Shown: positions 55,986 to 64,000 of the stretch, piece by piece | Layout: each line of letters opens with the position of its first letter | Numbering within the stretch: the stretch's first letter is position 1 | Assembly: GCA_020697255.1 (NCBI GenBank) | Contig: JAJFBE010000001.1 | Coordinates: 124,001 to 188,000, forward strand | Direction of reading: 5' to 3' | From: Burkholderiales bacterium | Lineage (GTDB): Bacteria > Pseudomonadota > Gammaproteobacteria > Burkholderiales > UBA11063 | DNA: 64,000 nt | Program-made: the position numbers and the translations under genes | Notes under the pieces: model-generated | Told to the model about the DNA's origin: nothing | Seen by the model: the letters and a program-made list of their open reading frames with translations, nothing else | Database searches by the model: none

Positions 55986-56912
55986 ATGCCTACAAACACA
56001 CTTACTCAAAAGTCCAACTACCTACATATACTAAGCTCGTATTTATTGTTATTTGTGCTTGGGTTTATCTGGGGAATACAATTTCTTGCTAACAAAATTG
56101 CCCTACGTACTCTACCGGTAATGACCACAGCTACCCTACGCGCTTTAGTTGGAACAGTTGCCATAGCAATCTTATCTCTTATGTTTAGTAAAACCTCAAA
56201 AAATCCATCACTTGCAAAGAAACAGCTTTGGTGCAAATATATTATTATCAGTATATTTGATGTCGTAATACCTTTTTACTTAATGAATTTAGGACAACAG
56301 CTAGTTAGTAGTGGTATGGCATCCATTGTGCTTAGTACTGCATCAATATTTGTACTATTTTTATCCGGAATTTTTTTGTCAGGAAAACATTGGAATCTGC
56401 CAATGATAGTAAGTGTCATAACCGGTTTTATCGGAATCATAATTTTGATGCTGCCGGGGGATCATACCGGATCTAGCTTCCAGGGTGATTTATTCCTGCT
56501 TGGCGCATCTTTATCATTTGCCGTTGCAGTAATTTTATTAAAAACACTTCCTGTAGAGAATCAGATAAAATCAATTCGCAACATTTTGTTTAGCGCTTCT
56601 ATAATAATGATTATACCAACTTGCATCATAGACAAGCCATGGCTGCTTACCTACAATTCTTCAGCAATATTATCAATTTGCTTTTTAGGAATGATATGCT
56701 CAGGACTGGCATATCTGATTTATCTAAAACTTGTTCATATGGTTAACCCAACATTTGCATCATTATGTGGCTACTTGACTCCGGTAGTTGGTGTAATACT
56801 GGGGGTTATATATGAAAATGAAACTATTAATACACATGAATTAGTAGCTTTGGTTATAGTGTTTATCTCCCTACTAATTAGTCAATTGCCCCAAATTATC
56901 TCTAGAAGGTAA
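55986..56912 (+). CDS. EamA/DMT-family transporter
   Basis: The 308-residue protein has ten membrane spans in two EamA repeats: FVLGFIWGIQFLANKIALRTLPV in the first half, LGASLSFAVAVILLKTLPVE and GLAYLIYLKLVHMVNPTFASL in the second. The family exports metabolites or amino acids; the substrate is unknown. pyrD starts 3 bases after its stop. Confidence 0.88.
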   Translation: MPTNTLTQKSNYLHILSSYLLLFVLGFIWGIQFLANKIALRTLPVMTTATLRALVGTVAIAILSLMFSKTSKNPSLAKKQLWCKYIIISIFDVVIPFYLMNLGQQLVSSGMASIVLSTASIFVLFLSGIFLSGKHWNLPMIVSVITGFIGIIILMLPGDHTGSSFQGDLFLLGASLSFAVAVILLKTLPVENQIKSIRNILFSASIIMIIPTCIIDKPWLLTYNSSAILSICFLGMICSGLAYLIYLKLVHMVNPTFASLCGYLTPVVGVILGVIYENETINTHELVALVIVFISLLISQLPQIISRR

Positions 56913-56915
56913 GTT

Positions 56916-57935
56916 ATGTATAAATTATTAAAACCTATTTTATTTTTATTACCACCGGAATTAGCTCATACTATTACACTAAAATTTTTAGGCCTCTTAT
57001 ATAAAACCCGGTTACTCAATTTTGTTTTTAACACTGTTAATACGTGCCACCCTACTCAAGTATTTGGACTTAGTTTTGGTAACCCGGTAGGCATTGCAGC
57101 CGGATTGGACAAAAACGGAGACTATATTGACTGCCTAGCAGCACTAGGAGTCGGTTTTATTGAAATTGGAGCAGTAACTCCTAAGCCACAACAAGGAAAT
57201 TTAAAACCAAGGTTATTCAGGCTTAAAGAAGACAATGCCATAATAAACCGGATGGGGTTTAATAACAAAGGTGTTGATTATCTGGTTGAAAATTTAAAAA
57301 GAAAAACAACCACGTGTATTATTGGGGTTAATCTAGGCAAGAATAAACAAACGCCCCTAGAAAATGCTAAAGACGATTATATCACCTGTATGGAAAAAGT
57401 TTATCCATATGCAGATTTTATTACTATAAACATTTCTTCCCCTAATACGCCTGATTTAAGAAAACTGCAAGGCCCTAATTATCTATCAGATTTACTATCT
57501 TCTGTTTTAGCCAGGCGGGATCAGTTAAATCTAGTGCATGGCAAGAGAGTGCCCGTATTGGTAAAGATATCCCCCGATATAATTGAACCTGAACTTGCAG
57601 GCATAGTAAAAATTTTAAATGATTTAAAAATTGATGGGATTATAGCAACCAATACAACCATATCCAGACCAAATTTAAAGAGCCTAAAATTATCCCATGA
57701 ATCCGGTGGTTTAAGCGGCAAACCAATTAAAGAGCAAAGCTTTAAAATACTCAAGACCATAAATAACTATGAGTTTAATCATTTAGGCATAATATCCTGC
57801 GGCGGGATAGATTCAGAGATGGAGGCAATGCGTAGATTTAAATCTGGTGCAACCTTAATACAAATATACACCGGACTAATCTATGAAGGACCCGGGTTAC
57901 TCACCCGGTGTATAAAAAAGTATAAAACTCACTAA
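56916..57935 (+). CDS. pyrD: dihydroorotate dehydrogenase (quinone), class 2
   Basis: PyrD oxidises dihydroorotate to orotate at the inner membrane with quinone. The 339-residue length, the N-terminal hydrophobic helix (LLKPILFLLPPELAHTITLKF) and GIAAGLDKNGD mark class 2. The catalytic Ser is in INISSPNTPDLRKLQ, and IGVNLGKNKQT and ISCGGI bind FMN. Its last four bases overlap the convergent jetD stop. Confidence 0.97.
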   Translation: MYKLLKPILFLLPPELAHTITLKFLGLLYKTRLLNFVFNTVNTCHPTQVFGLSFGNPVGIAAGLDKNGDYIDCLAALGVGFIEIGAVTPKPQQGNLKPRLFRLKEDNAIINRMGFNNKGVDYLVENLKRKTTTCIIGVNLGKNKQTPLENAKDDYITCMEKVYPYADFITINISSPNTPDLRKLQGPNYLSDLLSSVLARRDQLNLVHGKRVPVLVKISPDIIEPELAGIVKILNDLKIDGIIATNTTISRPNLKSLKLSHESGGLSGKPIKEQSFKILKTINNYEFNHLGIISCGGIDSEMEAMRRFKSGATLIQIYTGLIYEGPGLLTRCIKKYKTH

Positions 57936-59146
57936 TGATCCTTATTCACCTTAGTTTGTTCTAAAATTTTAATTAAATAATGATAACTAATCCGTTCTTG
58001 CTCCAGACGTATATATTCTCCCAGCTCATTATTTAAAAGCATCCGATATAATTCCTGCTCTTTGGAGGTTAAATGCTGTAACTGTGCCGTACAACGAGTA
58101 TGTATTGGTTCGCAAACCCACAAATCTTTACATAAATTTAATGTAGATATATCCATTAAAATTGATTTTACTTGAAAATAATAACTACGAAGTTGTGATA
58201 ATATAGCAAAACCATGTGTATCAATATCACCCCAGTAAATAATTTCCTTATTTTCAAACCAGGGAATATTTTTCAACATCTCTATTCCATATCCCAAACC
58301 AAAAATAATAATAGACTGATCCATCTTCGGAAAACTTAAACCATTTATCTTATTTTCTGTAATAAAAATCCTGTCACACGGAATATTTAATTTAATGAAT
58401 TCACCAAGTGGAATTGTATAATCAGTAATCTGTTTATGCCAAACATATGCATTGGCAACCAAACTATCATCTAAAATACGAAAGCGGATTGTCGGTTCAA
58501 TATATTTTAAGCCAAAACGTCTCTCAAATTCATTCCGCTTACCTATATTATTTTCTGTTGCTAATGATCCAACTAGTAGCAACTCATTGAGCAACAATGT
58601 CAAAATGCTCTTATGCTGTTCGATAAATTTACTATCTATACCAGTAATTTCCAATTCACGAATATATTTGTTTGGTCTTGAGTGCTCTAAAAAATAATCA
58701 CATACCTTTAATAAACCTGACCATTTTTTTTGATATTCAAGAATTTTATGTGAATGTTCAATTAACCATACACGAAGTCTTGGTTGCTTATTAATAATAT
58801 ATCTAAAAGTTTGGTTAAATAATTTATATTCGCGCTCTTTGCCGACAAAATGTAAGTAATCATTAAGTGTGGTAAAACATATCAGTCTAGGTAGACGTTG
58901 TAATCCAAACTGACGATGATTAATTTCTTTAAATATAATCTTTATATTATATAATTTACAACTTTCGATAAACCGCTGAACTTCAGACTTAATTTGTATA
59001 AAATTATTCGTTAGTGCACGTGAGCTGAGCATAGGCAAATTTATATGTAACGGAAATAAAGTTTCTCCACATGTTATTTCACGAAAAATAATTTGATTAT
59101 CCCATAATTTTTGGGCTTGCTGTAGCAATGATTTTAACTCAAACAT
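57932..59146 (-). CDS. jetD: Wadjet protein JetD (nuclease subunit)
   Basis: JetD is the topoisomerase-VI/Toprim-like subunit that cleaves plasmid DNA in Wadjet defence. The 404-residue protein has the DUF3322-like N-terminal part and a DUF2220-type C-terminal domain. The Toprim acidic cluster is visible as TENKINGLSFP (Glu) and YWGDIDTHGFAIL (DxD), near residues 255-300. It is the last gene of jetABCD and starts 27 bases after jetC. pyrD converges on it with a 4-base overlap. Confidence 0.9.
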   Translation of the reverse strand: MFELKSLLQQAQKLWDNQIIFREITCGETLFPLHINLPMLSSRALTNNFIQIKSEVQRFIESCKLYNIKIIFKEINHRQFGLQRLPRLICFTTLNDYLHFVGKEREYKLFNQTFRYIINKQPRLRVWLIEHSHKILEYQKKWSGLLKVCDYFLEHSRPNKYIRELEITGIDSKFIEQHKSILTLLLNELLLVGSLATENNIGKRNEFERRFGLKYIEPTIRFRILDDSLVANAYVWHKQITDYTIPLGEFIKLNIPCDRIFITENKINGLSFPKMDQSIIIFGLGYGIEMLKNIPWFENKEIIYWGDIDTHGFAILSQLRSYYFQVKSILMDISTLNLCKDLWVCEPIHTRCTAQLQHLTSKEQELYRMLLNNELGEYIRLEQERISYHYLIKILEQTKVNKDH

Positions 59147-59173
59147 GTATCTAAATTTACTTTATAGTATATC

Positions 59174-62100
59174 CTATTGATGAGTAGCTTTAATTTCCAA
59201 CACAGGCATTGCTTTATCTATAGCAATAAGCGGTTCCGTAGGAACAATAGTTTCTTCTATAAAAGCAGTAGAGCCATTTGGATAGCTATTATGCATATTC
59301 TGCTGCTGTTTTTTATATTCAGCAATAGTCAGATTATGTACTTCAGAATTTTTACTATTAGTATTATGTACAAAATGTACCGCATTAATATAATCTTCAA
59401 TAATGCGGATTTTTTGTAACGGGGTTATTATCAACAGCTGTAAATGCAGACGCTTAAATAACTCTAAACCATAACGTGTACTTTCATCTGAACCCTTGCC
59501 AAATGCTTCATCAATAACGACAAATCTAAATGAGCGTGCCATACCACTTTCCAAACCAAATTGATAAACCAATGCTGAGGCTAGAATTGTATAAGCCAAT
59601 TTTTCTTTCTGCCCACCTGACTTACCGGAAGAGTCAAAGTAAAACTCTTTTTCTACATTATCTTCAATAAAGCGCTCACTTGCCGAAAAAGTGAACCAAT
59701 TCCGTACATCGGTAACCTTCTGGGTCCAACGCTTATCTACTTCAATCAAATCCGGTCGACCTCTAAATCTATCAATCAATTCTTTAATTTGTTTAAATTT
59801 TTCTTCATTGTAGTAAGTATTTTCACCGCTACCTTCTATTGTACTACTCAAACAATTTCTTAACTTCTCTTTAAAATCACGAATTTCAACATCAAAAGAA
59901 GCATCAGCTAATAATACAATGTAAGTACCTGCATTATATTCAATGTCACTTAAAGATTTATTAATCATTGCAATTTTATCTTTTATGGCATTTTCTTCTC
60001 TTTTAAGCTGGTTCTGGAATAGTACAATACTATTAATTGTACCTTCATTTAATAATTTTTTAAAGCGTAACTCATGACGAGGCAAATCATCCAACTCCAG
60101 CTGGTGTAACATCAATATATATTCTGGTATCGCTTCTAAGCTAATATCTACTTCCGAGGTCTCAGCTGGATATTTTGTTTTATATATTTGCATTTTGCTT
60201 GTAACATTAGTATTTAAACTATTCTTATCTCTATTCCCTTTACTTATTTCTGCATTCAGGTGCTTACGTAAGTTATCCTTTGAATCATTTATATTCTTAG
60301 TAGTTAATACTTTATCTTTTAATTTTTCGTTTCTGATTTTATCTAAAATCGGGAATACCTGCTCTTGCTGCCCCTGGTCTATACCATCTAAACACTCTTT
60401 CAACGCAAATAGACTATTATGTGTATTTTCTATATGAACTTTAAGACCACCTCCGCGATCTTTTTCATCATTAAATTTTTCTTTTTCAGCGTTTAATGTA
60501 CTACGTAATTCTTGTAACTTATCACGCAAATCCTGCAAAATATTTGAACTTGATTCTATTAGAGCTTTTTCTGAAAGTTTTCCATCAATTTGTTTAGCAA
60601 CAGCTTGCCAGTTTATTTCATTAAAATCACTAAACTGTATCAAATCACGACAAATATCACGTCGATTTAACATTACCGTATTTTTTTGATTTAATCCAAG
60701 TAGGTCTTCTGTAAATTTACTTATCTTACGTTGCAAACCACTTAATTGATATTCTAAAACTTTAATCTTATCTTTATTATCCCAACCTAAAATATAATGG
60801 CTGGCATCACTTAATGCATAGCGATCATCTTTTTCATGGCGTTGTCCCGCTGATTTAATCTGGCCACTCTTAGTCATGGCTATACTATTACGTCTAAAAT
60901 CATCAAGATTATCACAGCAAATATAGTTAAATCGTTTTTGGATTTGCTCATTAATCCATGAATAAAAACGGTTATCTGGTTTAATTAGCAACTTATGCCA
61001 TAATGACCTTGGGTCAATATCTTTTATATCAGCCGTATCAGATTTAACCCGATAATAAACTAGCTTTCCACGTAAATTAGTCTTTTCAACGTATTTTGAA
61101 ATCATCTCATAATATTCATCAGCTACCAGCAGGCTTAAACCAAAATTATGCAAAACTCGCTCTATGGCCCCTTCCCATTCCTTCTCATTTGGACTAACTT
61201 GAATAAGTTCACCCACAAAGGGAATTAATTCAATATCCAGATTTAACGTTTGCGTTAACTCTTCACGAATTTTCAGCATCTTAGCCGGAATATTACTGGT
61301 ACGTAATTTAAGTGAATTTAGCTCACTGGTAACTATGCCTGCTTCATCATTTACAGCTTTCATCTCAATACGTAGTATTGTTACCTGCTCATTCAATTTT
61401 ACTAACTGTTGCTCTACATCTACCAAAAATTCTTTTGCCGCCTGGAAATTGGTATAAAACTCTTCTTCCAGTTCATTATATTTTAATTCTAATTTATTTA
61501 CCAGAGACTCATATTTCATAGCAAATTGATATTTACGCTCACGCTCAGTGTTTAATTGTGCAATCTCTTGCTCCAACTCACGCAGTCTATGCCCACCATT
61601 TTCTTCAATACTGAACAAAAGCTTATTTTGTTCTGCGTCCAATTGGTTGATCCGCTCTGTTATTGATTTACACTTTTGTTCATTTATCTCTAATTGCTGT
61701 TTCAGCTTTTGTAATTGTATATTGTATAATTCTATAGCATAAGTGGCAAAATAACCATCAATAACATTAATACAGTTAGTAAATTCTTCTATCTGAGCAT
61801 ATAGTACTTGATATTCAAGACCAAGTTTAACAATAGGCTGAAGTAACTGAATCTGATCTTTAGCCCTTAATATCGATGCATGAGCCTGATTTAGATTATC
61901 AAAATTTCGTTCTATTTCAACAAGTGATTCATTAATTTCACTTTTTTCCAGCATATGGCCACGTACAAATCCGGTTAAGTTACCAATTGCTTTCATTGAT
62001 ATTGTTTGATAGAATAAATCTAGGGCCTGTTCATTTTGTATACCAAATAGCTGTCTGAATTTGCTACTGTAATCTTTAAAACTATCAAAGATTTCTACAT

Positions 62101-62650
62101 GCGGTATGTTGCCCAGATTTTTCTTTAGTTTACTAATACTATCACCAAAATTACTAAAATGCTGTGTAATACTAAGTGGTGACATTGCCACAATAAAAAA
62201 CTTCTCAGGATTACGCTTGTTATCTTTTAACCAGAATACCTGAGCTAATGTTACATTCTGTAGTAATCCATGATTATAAAAATTAGCCAAAAGAACACTG
62301 TAATTATTCTCATCCCGTAGGGCTATTGCTTTAGCCATTTGAGTTGAATCATCTTTTTCGTTCTTATATTCGCCACGTATATATGAGTATAAAGAGCGCT
62401 CTTTGCTTTCTGCTCCGGCTGCTTTATTATAAACAATTTTATGATGCGGTACCAGTAGCGTAGTGAGTGCGTCGACCAAGGTTGATTTACCAGAACCGAT
62501 ATCTCCTGTTAGTAGTGCATTATAATGATGAGGTTCAATCCGCCATACTTTCTGATGAAAAGTACCCCAATTATACACTTCCAGATACTCCAGCCGAAAG
62601 CCGGCAATTGATTCCTCGCCGAGAACCCCTAATAACTCATCATTCTGCAT
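59174..62650 (-). CDS. jetC: Wadjet protein JetC (SMC-like ATPase)
   Basis: JetC is the MukB/SMC-like motor that extrudes DNA loops in the Wadjet complex. The protein (about 1158 residues) has Walker [16 protein letters not shown] (about 48-62), long coiled coils (about 270-470 and 670-900) around a hinge, and a C-terminal ABC half with Walker B RFVVIDEAFGKGSDES. ATG 62650 overlaps the jetB stop by 11 bases; an upstream ATG (62686) lacks support since it overlaps jetB more deeply. All catalytic motifs look intact. Confidence 0.92.
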   Translation of the reverse strand: MQNDELLGVLGEESIAGFRLEYLEVYNWGTFHQKVWRIEPHHYNALLTGDIGSGKSTLVDALTTLLVPHHKIVYNKAAGAESKERSLYSYIRGEYKNEKDDSTQMAKAIALRDENNYSVLLANFYNHGLLQNVTLAQVFWLKDNKRNPEKFFIVAMSPLSITQHFSNFGDSISKLKKNLGNIPHVEIFDSFKDYSSKFRQLFGIQNEQALDLFYQTISMKAIGNLTGFVRGHMLEKSEINESLVEIERNFDNLNQAHASILRAKDQIQLLQPIVKLGLEYQVLYAQIEEFTNCINVIDGYFATYAIELYNIQLQKLKQQLEINEQKCKSITERINQLDAEQNKLLFSIEENGGHRLRELEQEIAQLNTERERKYQFAMKYESLVNKLELKYNELEEEFYTNFQAAKEFLVDVEQQLVKLNEQVTILRIEMKAVNDEAGIVTSELNSLKLRTSNIPAKMLKIREELTQTLNLDIELIPFVGELIQVSPNEKEWEGAIERVLHNFGLSLLVADEYYEMISKYVEKTNLRGKLVYYRVKSDTADIKDIDPRSLWHKLLIKPDNRFYSWINEQIQKRFNYICCDNLDDFRRNSIAMTKSGQIKSAGQRHEKDDRYALSDASHYILGWDNKDKIKVLEYQLSGLQRKISKFTEDLLGLNQKNTVMLNRRDICRDLIQFSDFNEINWQAVAKQIDGKLSEKALIESSSNILQDLRDKLQELRSTLNAEKEKFNDEKDRGGGLKVHIENTHNSLFALKECLDGIDQGQQEQVFPILDKIRNEKLKDKVLTTKNINDSKDNLRKHLNAEISKGNRDKNSLNTNVTSKMQIYKTKYPAETSEVDISLEAIPEYILMLHQLELDDLPRHELRFKKLLNEGTINSIVLFQNQLKREENAIKDKIAMINKSLSDIEYNAGTYIVLLADASFDVEIRDFKEKLRNCLSSTIEGSGENTYYNEEKFKQIKELIDRFRGRPDLIEVDKRWTQKVTDVRNWFTFSASERFIEDNVEKEFYFDSSGKSGGQKEKLAYTILASALVYQFGLESGMARSFRFVVIDEAFGKGSDESTRYGLELFKRLHLQLLIITPLQKIRIIEDYINAVHFVHNTNSKNSEVHNLTIAEYKKQQQNMHNSYPNGSTAFIEETIVPTEPLIAIDKAMPVLEIKATHQ

Positions 62651-63242
62651 TGTTAGCATAACCCCTATATTCTTCAAGCTTCGCATTTAAATCACCCAAC
62701 CATGCGGCATCAACAAATGCTTTAATGATACGCTGCACATCATAAGTACTATCATTGGTTTTTAATTTACGTAAAAATCCTAAATCAAGCAATTTCTTAA
62801 TACAAGCATCAATTTGTTCAAAAGTTTTCGTTTCATTATTACGATTGGGTAAATATAGAACCATCATATTTCGAATTTGCTCTTTGCTTATAATAACTCG
62901 TATGTCCCCGCCAGTAGTATCTTGCTCCAACAATTTCTTCCTTAATAATACACACAATAAACTGGTAGCATAATTCAACTGCCGGCGAACTATTAATTGC
63001 GGCAATTCCGGCATTTCCCCAGTATCAGATAATATAGCCATATCTTCACTACTCATTTGACGTAAAAATGCATATCCTTCAGCTTCATCTAAAAATAATG
63101 CTAACCCTATCATTTTAAAATACTCAACCACAGCATTTTGCTGTTCTAACAAACTATTCCAAATTTTAGGGTTTTGCTCTTTATATATAATACCCTTGAG
63201 TAAGTAAGTTAATATAGTTTGTAAAATTAAAGTATCTTGCAT
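62640..63242 (-). CDS. jetB: Wadjet protein JetB
   Basis: JetB is the kleisin-associated KITE/MukE-like subunit (DUF4194). The 200-residue protein contains two winged-helix-like segments (LPQLIVRRQLNYATSLLCVLLRKKLLEQD, then QIDACIKKLLDLGFLRKL). ATG 63242 is chosen with AAGGTG about 10 bases upstream; a TTG 9 bases earlier is possible. It overlaps jetC and directly follows jetA. Confidence 0.88.
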   Translation of the reverse strand: MQDTLILQTILTYLLKGIIYKEQNPKIWNSLLEQQNAVVEYFKMIGLALFLDEAEGYAFLRQMSSEDMAILSDTGEMPELPQLIVRRQLNYATSLLCVLLRKKLLEQDTTGGDIRVIISKEQIRNMMVLYLPNRNNETKTFEQIDACIKKLLDLGFLRKLKTNDSTYDVQRIIKAFVDAAWLGDLNAKLEEYRGYANNAE

Positions 63243-63251
63243 ATAAATCAA

Positions 63252-64000
63252 TCACCTTATGAAAATTATATTAGGTAATGTCAGCTGCTTTTTAACTGAC
63301 CTATCAGTCACCCAGGGCAGATCAACTTTTAACTCATTGTCAATTACTGCTTTACATTTTTTAGTTGCTAAATGCAAATACGTTATGATTTCAGCTAAGC
63401 CGTGTTGCACAGGATACTTGGTAATAACCTGTTTTAAAGAAATCTGTGGTTCAAGTTGCAATAATTTTCTAATTCTGGCATATAGTTCATCTTCATCAAT
63501 GCCGTACTGCTGATATAACAGCTCCAAGCTAGAGTTTGCCTGTCCCTGAATCAATAGATTATCTTGAATTACATGGCTGCGTGGCGGAGTAAACAGTGGC
63601 CGTGACATAGTAGATTCAAGCATTGGAACAGTATCATTAATTTCCATATACAGCTTTTGAGCCAGCTCATTATCTTTGTTTTCAATAGCATTACGCTCTA
63701 TGAATTTAATTAACTCTGCAATTCGCTTATGCTCCAGATAAGATTGACTATCTAAATATTTCCTTAGTTGCTCTGCAATTAAATTATAACTTTGGTAAAC
63801 GCGTTCCCCTACATCAAGCAAATCTACATCTATATTTTGCAAAAAATTCTTCTTTTCTATTTCTGGCAACAAGAAAATTTTATCCAACATAGATTTTAAT
63901 TCATCCTGACGCTCCGGCGACATAAGATATTCCCAAAACCCTTTAAAGCTTTTCCCCTGATCTGAATCTTTAATAGCGTCTTGTTCACTAAAGACATCAT
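63252..64000 (-). CDS. jetA: Wadjet protein JetA, partial (3' part)
   Basis: JetA is the kleisin/MukF-like subunit (DUF3375). About 249 C-terminal residues are visible and the frame is open to the window edge. The stretch GKSFKGFWEYLMSPERQDEL (about residues 18-37 of the visible part) is typical of DUF3375. The ATG at 63923 is therefore internal. It heads the jetABCD operon; its start lies beyond 64000. Confidence 0.88.
   Translation of the reverse strand, partial: DVFSEQDAIKDSDQGKSFKGFWEYLMSPERQDELKSMLDKIFLLPEIEKKNFLQNIDVDLLDVGERVYQSYNLIAEQLRKYLDSQSYLEHKRIAELIKFIERNAIENKDNELAQKLYMEINDTVPMLESTMSRPLFTPPRSHVIQDNLLIQGQANSSLELLYQQYGIDEDELYARIRKLLQLEPQISLKQVITKYPVQHGLAEIITYLHLATKKCKAVIDNELKVDLPWVTDRSVKKQLTLPNIIFIR

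Noticed and set aside
62651-62686. Longer jetC start at 62686
   Set aside because: The extra residues only mirror the jetB 3' end in another frame; ATG 62650 gives the usual short overlap.
1-64000. CRISPR array, rRNA operon, prophage genes or insertion-sequence transposase
   Set aside because: No regularly spaced repeats, rRNA sequence, phage structural genes or transposase frames were seen on either strand.

Overview
The window looks like a chromosomal segment of an AT-rich Gram-negative bacterium. LPS genes (lpxK, kdsB), Lpo/YcfL-type lipoproteins, an outer-membrane barrel and many signal peptides indicate two membranes. The DUF502-aspS pair, the mdh type and RF2 with a programmed frameshift point to a low-GC betaproteobacterium, possibly Neisseriales. 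That placement is inference from gene content, not from a search.

Layout. 1-7.9 kb: housekeeping run mdh (3' end), prfB, zwf, a small lipoprotein, uvrA, a YheT-like hydrolase and deoC. 7.9-13.5 kb: secreted proteins, a repeat lipoprotein broken by one in-frame stop, deoB and chrA. 13.5-21.3 kb: a block of exported proteins of mostly unknown function, including two large paralogs (about 635 residues) and a secreted phospholipase-D-type nuclease. 21.36-27.69 kb: a probable integrated island. It is bounded by a 24-bp direct repeat of the 3' end of tRNA-Ser(GGA) and carries a single-module NRPS (C-A-T-reductase) and a PAS-LuxR regulator, with no integrase. 27.8-34.5 kb: SMR exporter, valS, lpxK, ycaR, kdsB, ygfZ, tdk. 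34.5-38.3 kb: small stress-type proteins, a frameshifted HAD phosphatase, marC, and a small basic gene whose intrinsic terminator lies inside its reading frame. 38.3-45.8 kb: speA-speB, an M61 peptidase, secreted proteins, two tRNAs and a barrel protein. 46-52.7 kb: DUF502-aspS, then a lipoprotein group (COG3014-like, YcfL-like, LpoB-like) and a TSUP permease. 52.8-57.9 kb: a secreted DNase-I-like protein, a repeat protein, a hydrolase, a DMT exporter and pyrD. 57.9-64 kb: a Wadjet plasmid-defence operon jetA(partial)BCD on the minus strand.

How genes may work together. deoC, deoB and tdk, with two exported nuclease-like proteins, suggest scavenging of external DNA and nucleosides. speA and speB convert arginine to putrescine. 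The prime candidates for something undescribed are the tRNA-Ser-bounded NRPS/LuxR island; a recurring palindrome (AATACGGAA-n-TTCCGTATT) that lies upstream of several exported-protein genes; the paralogous secreted-protein locus; and the small gene predicted to give a stop-codon-less mRNA.
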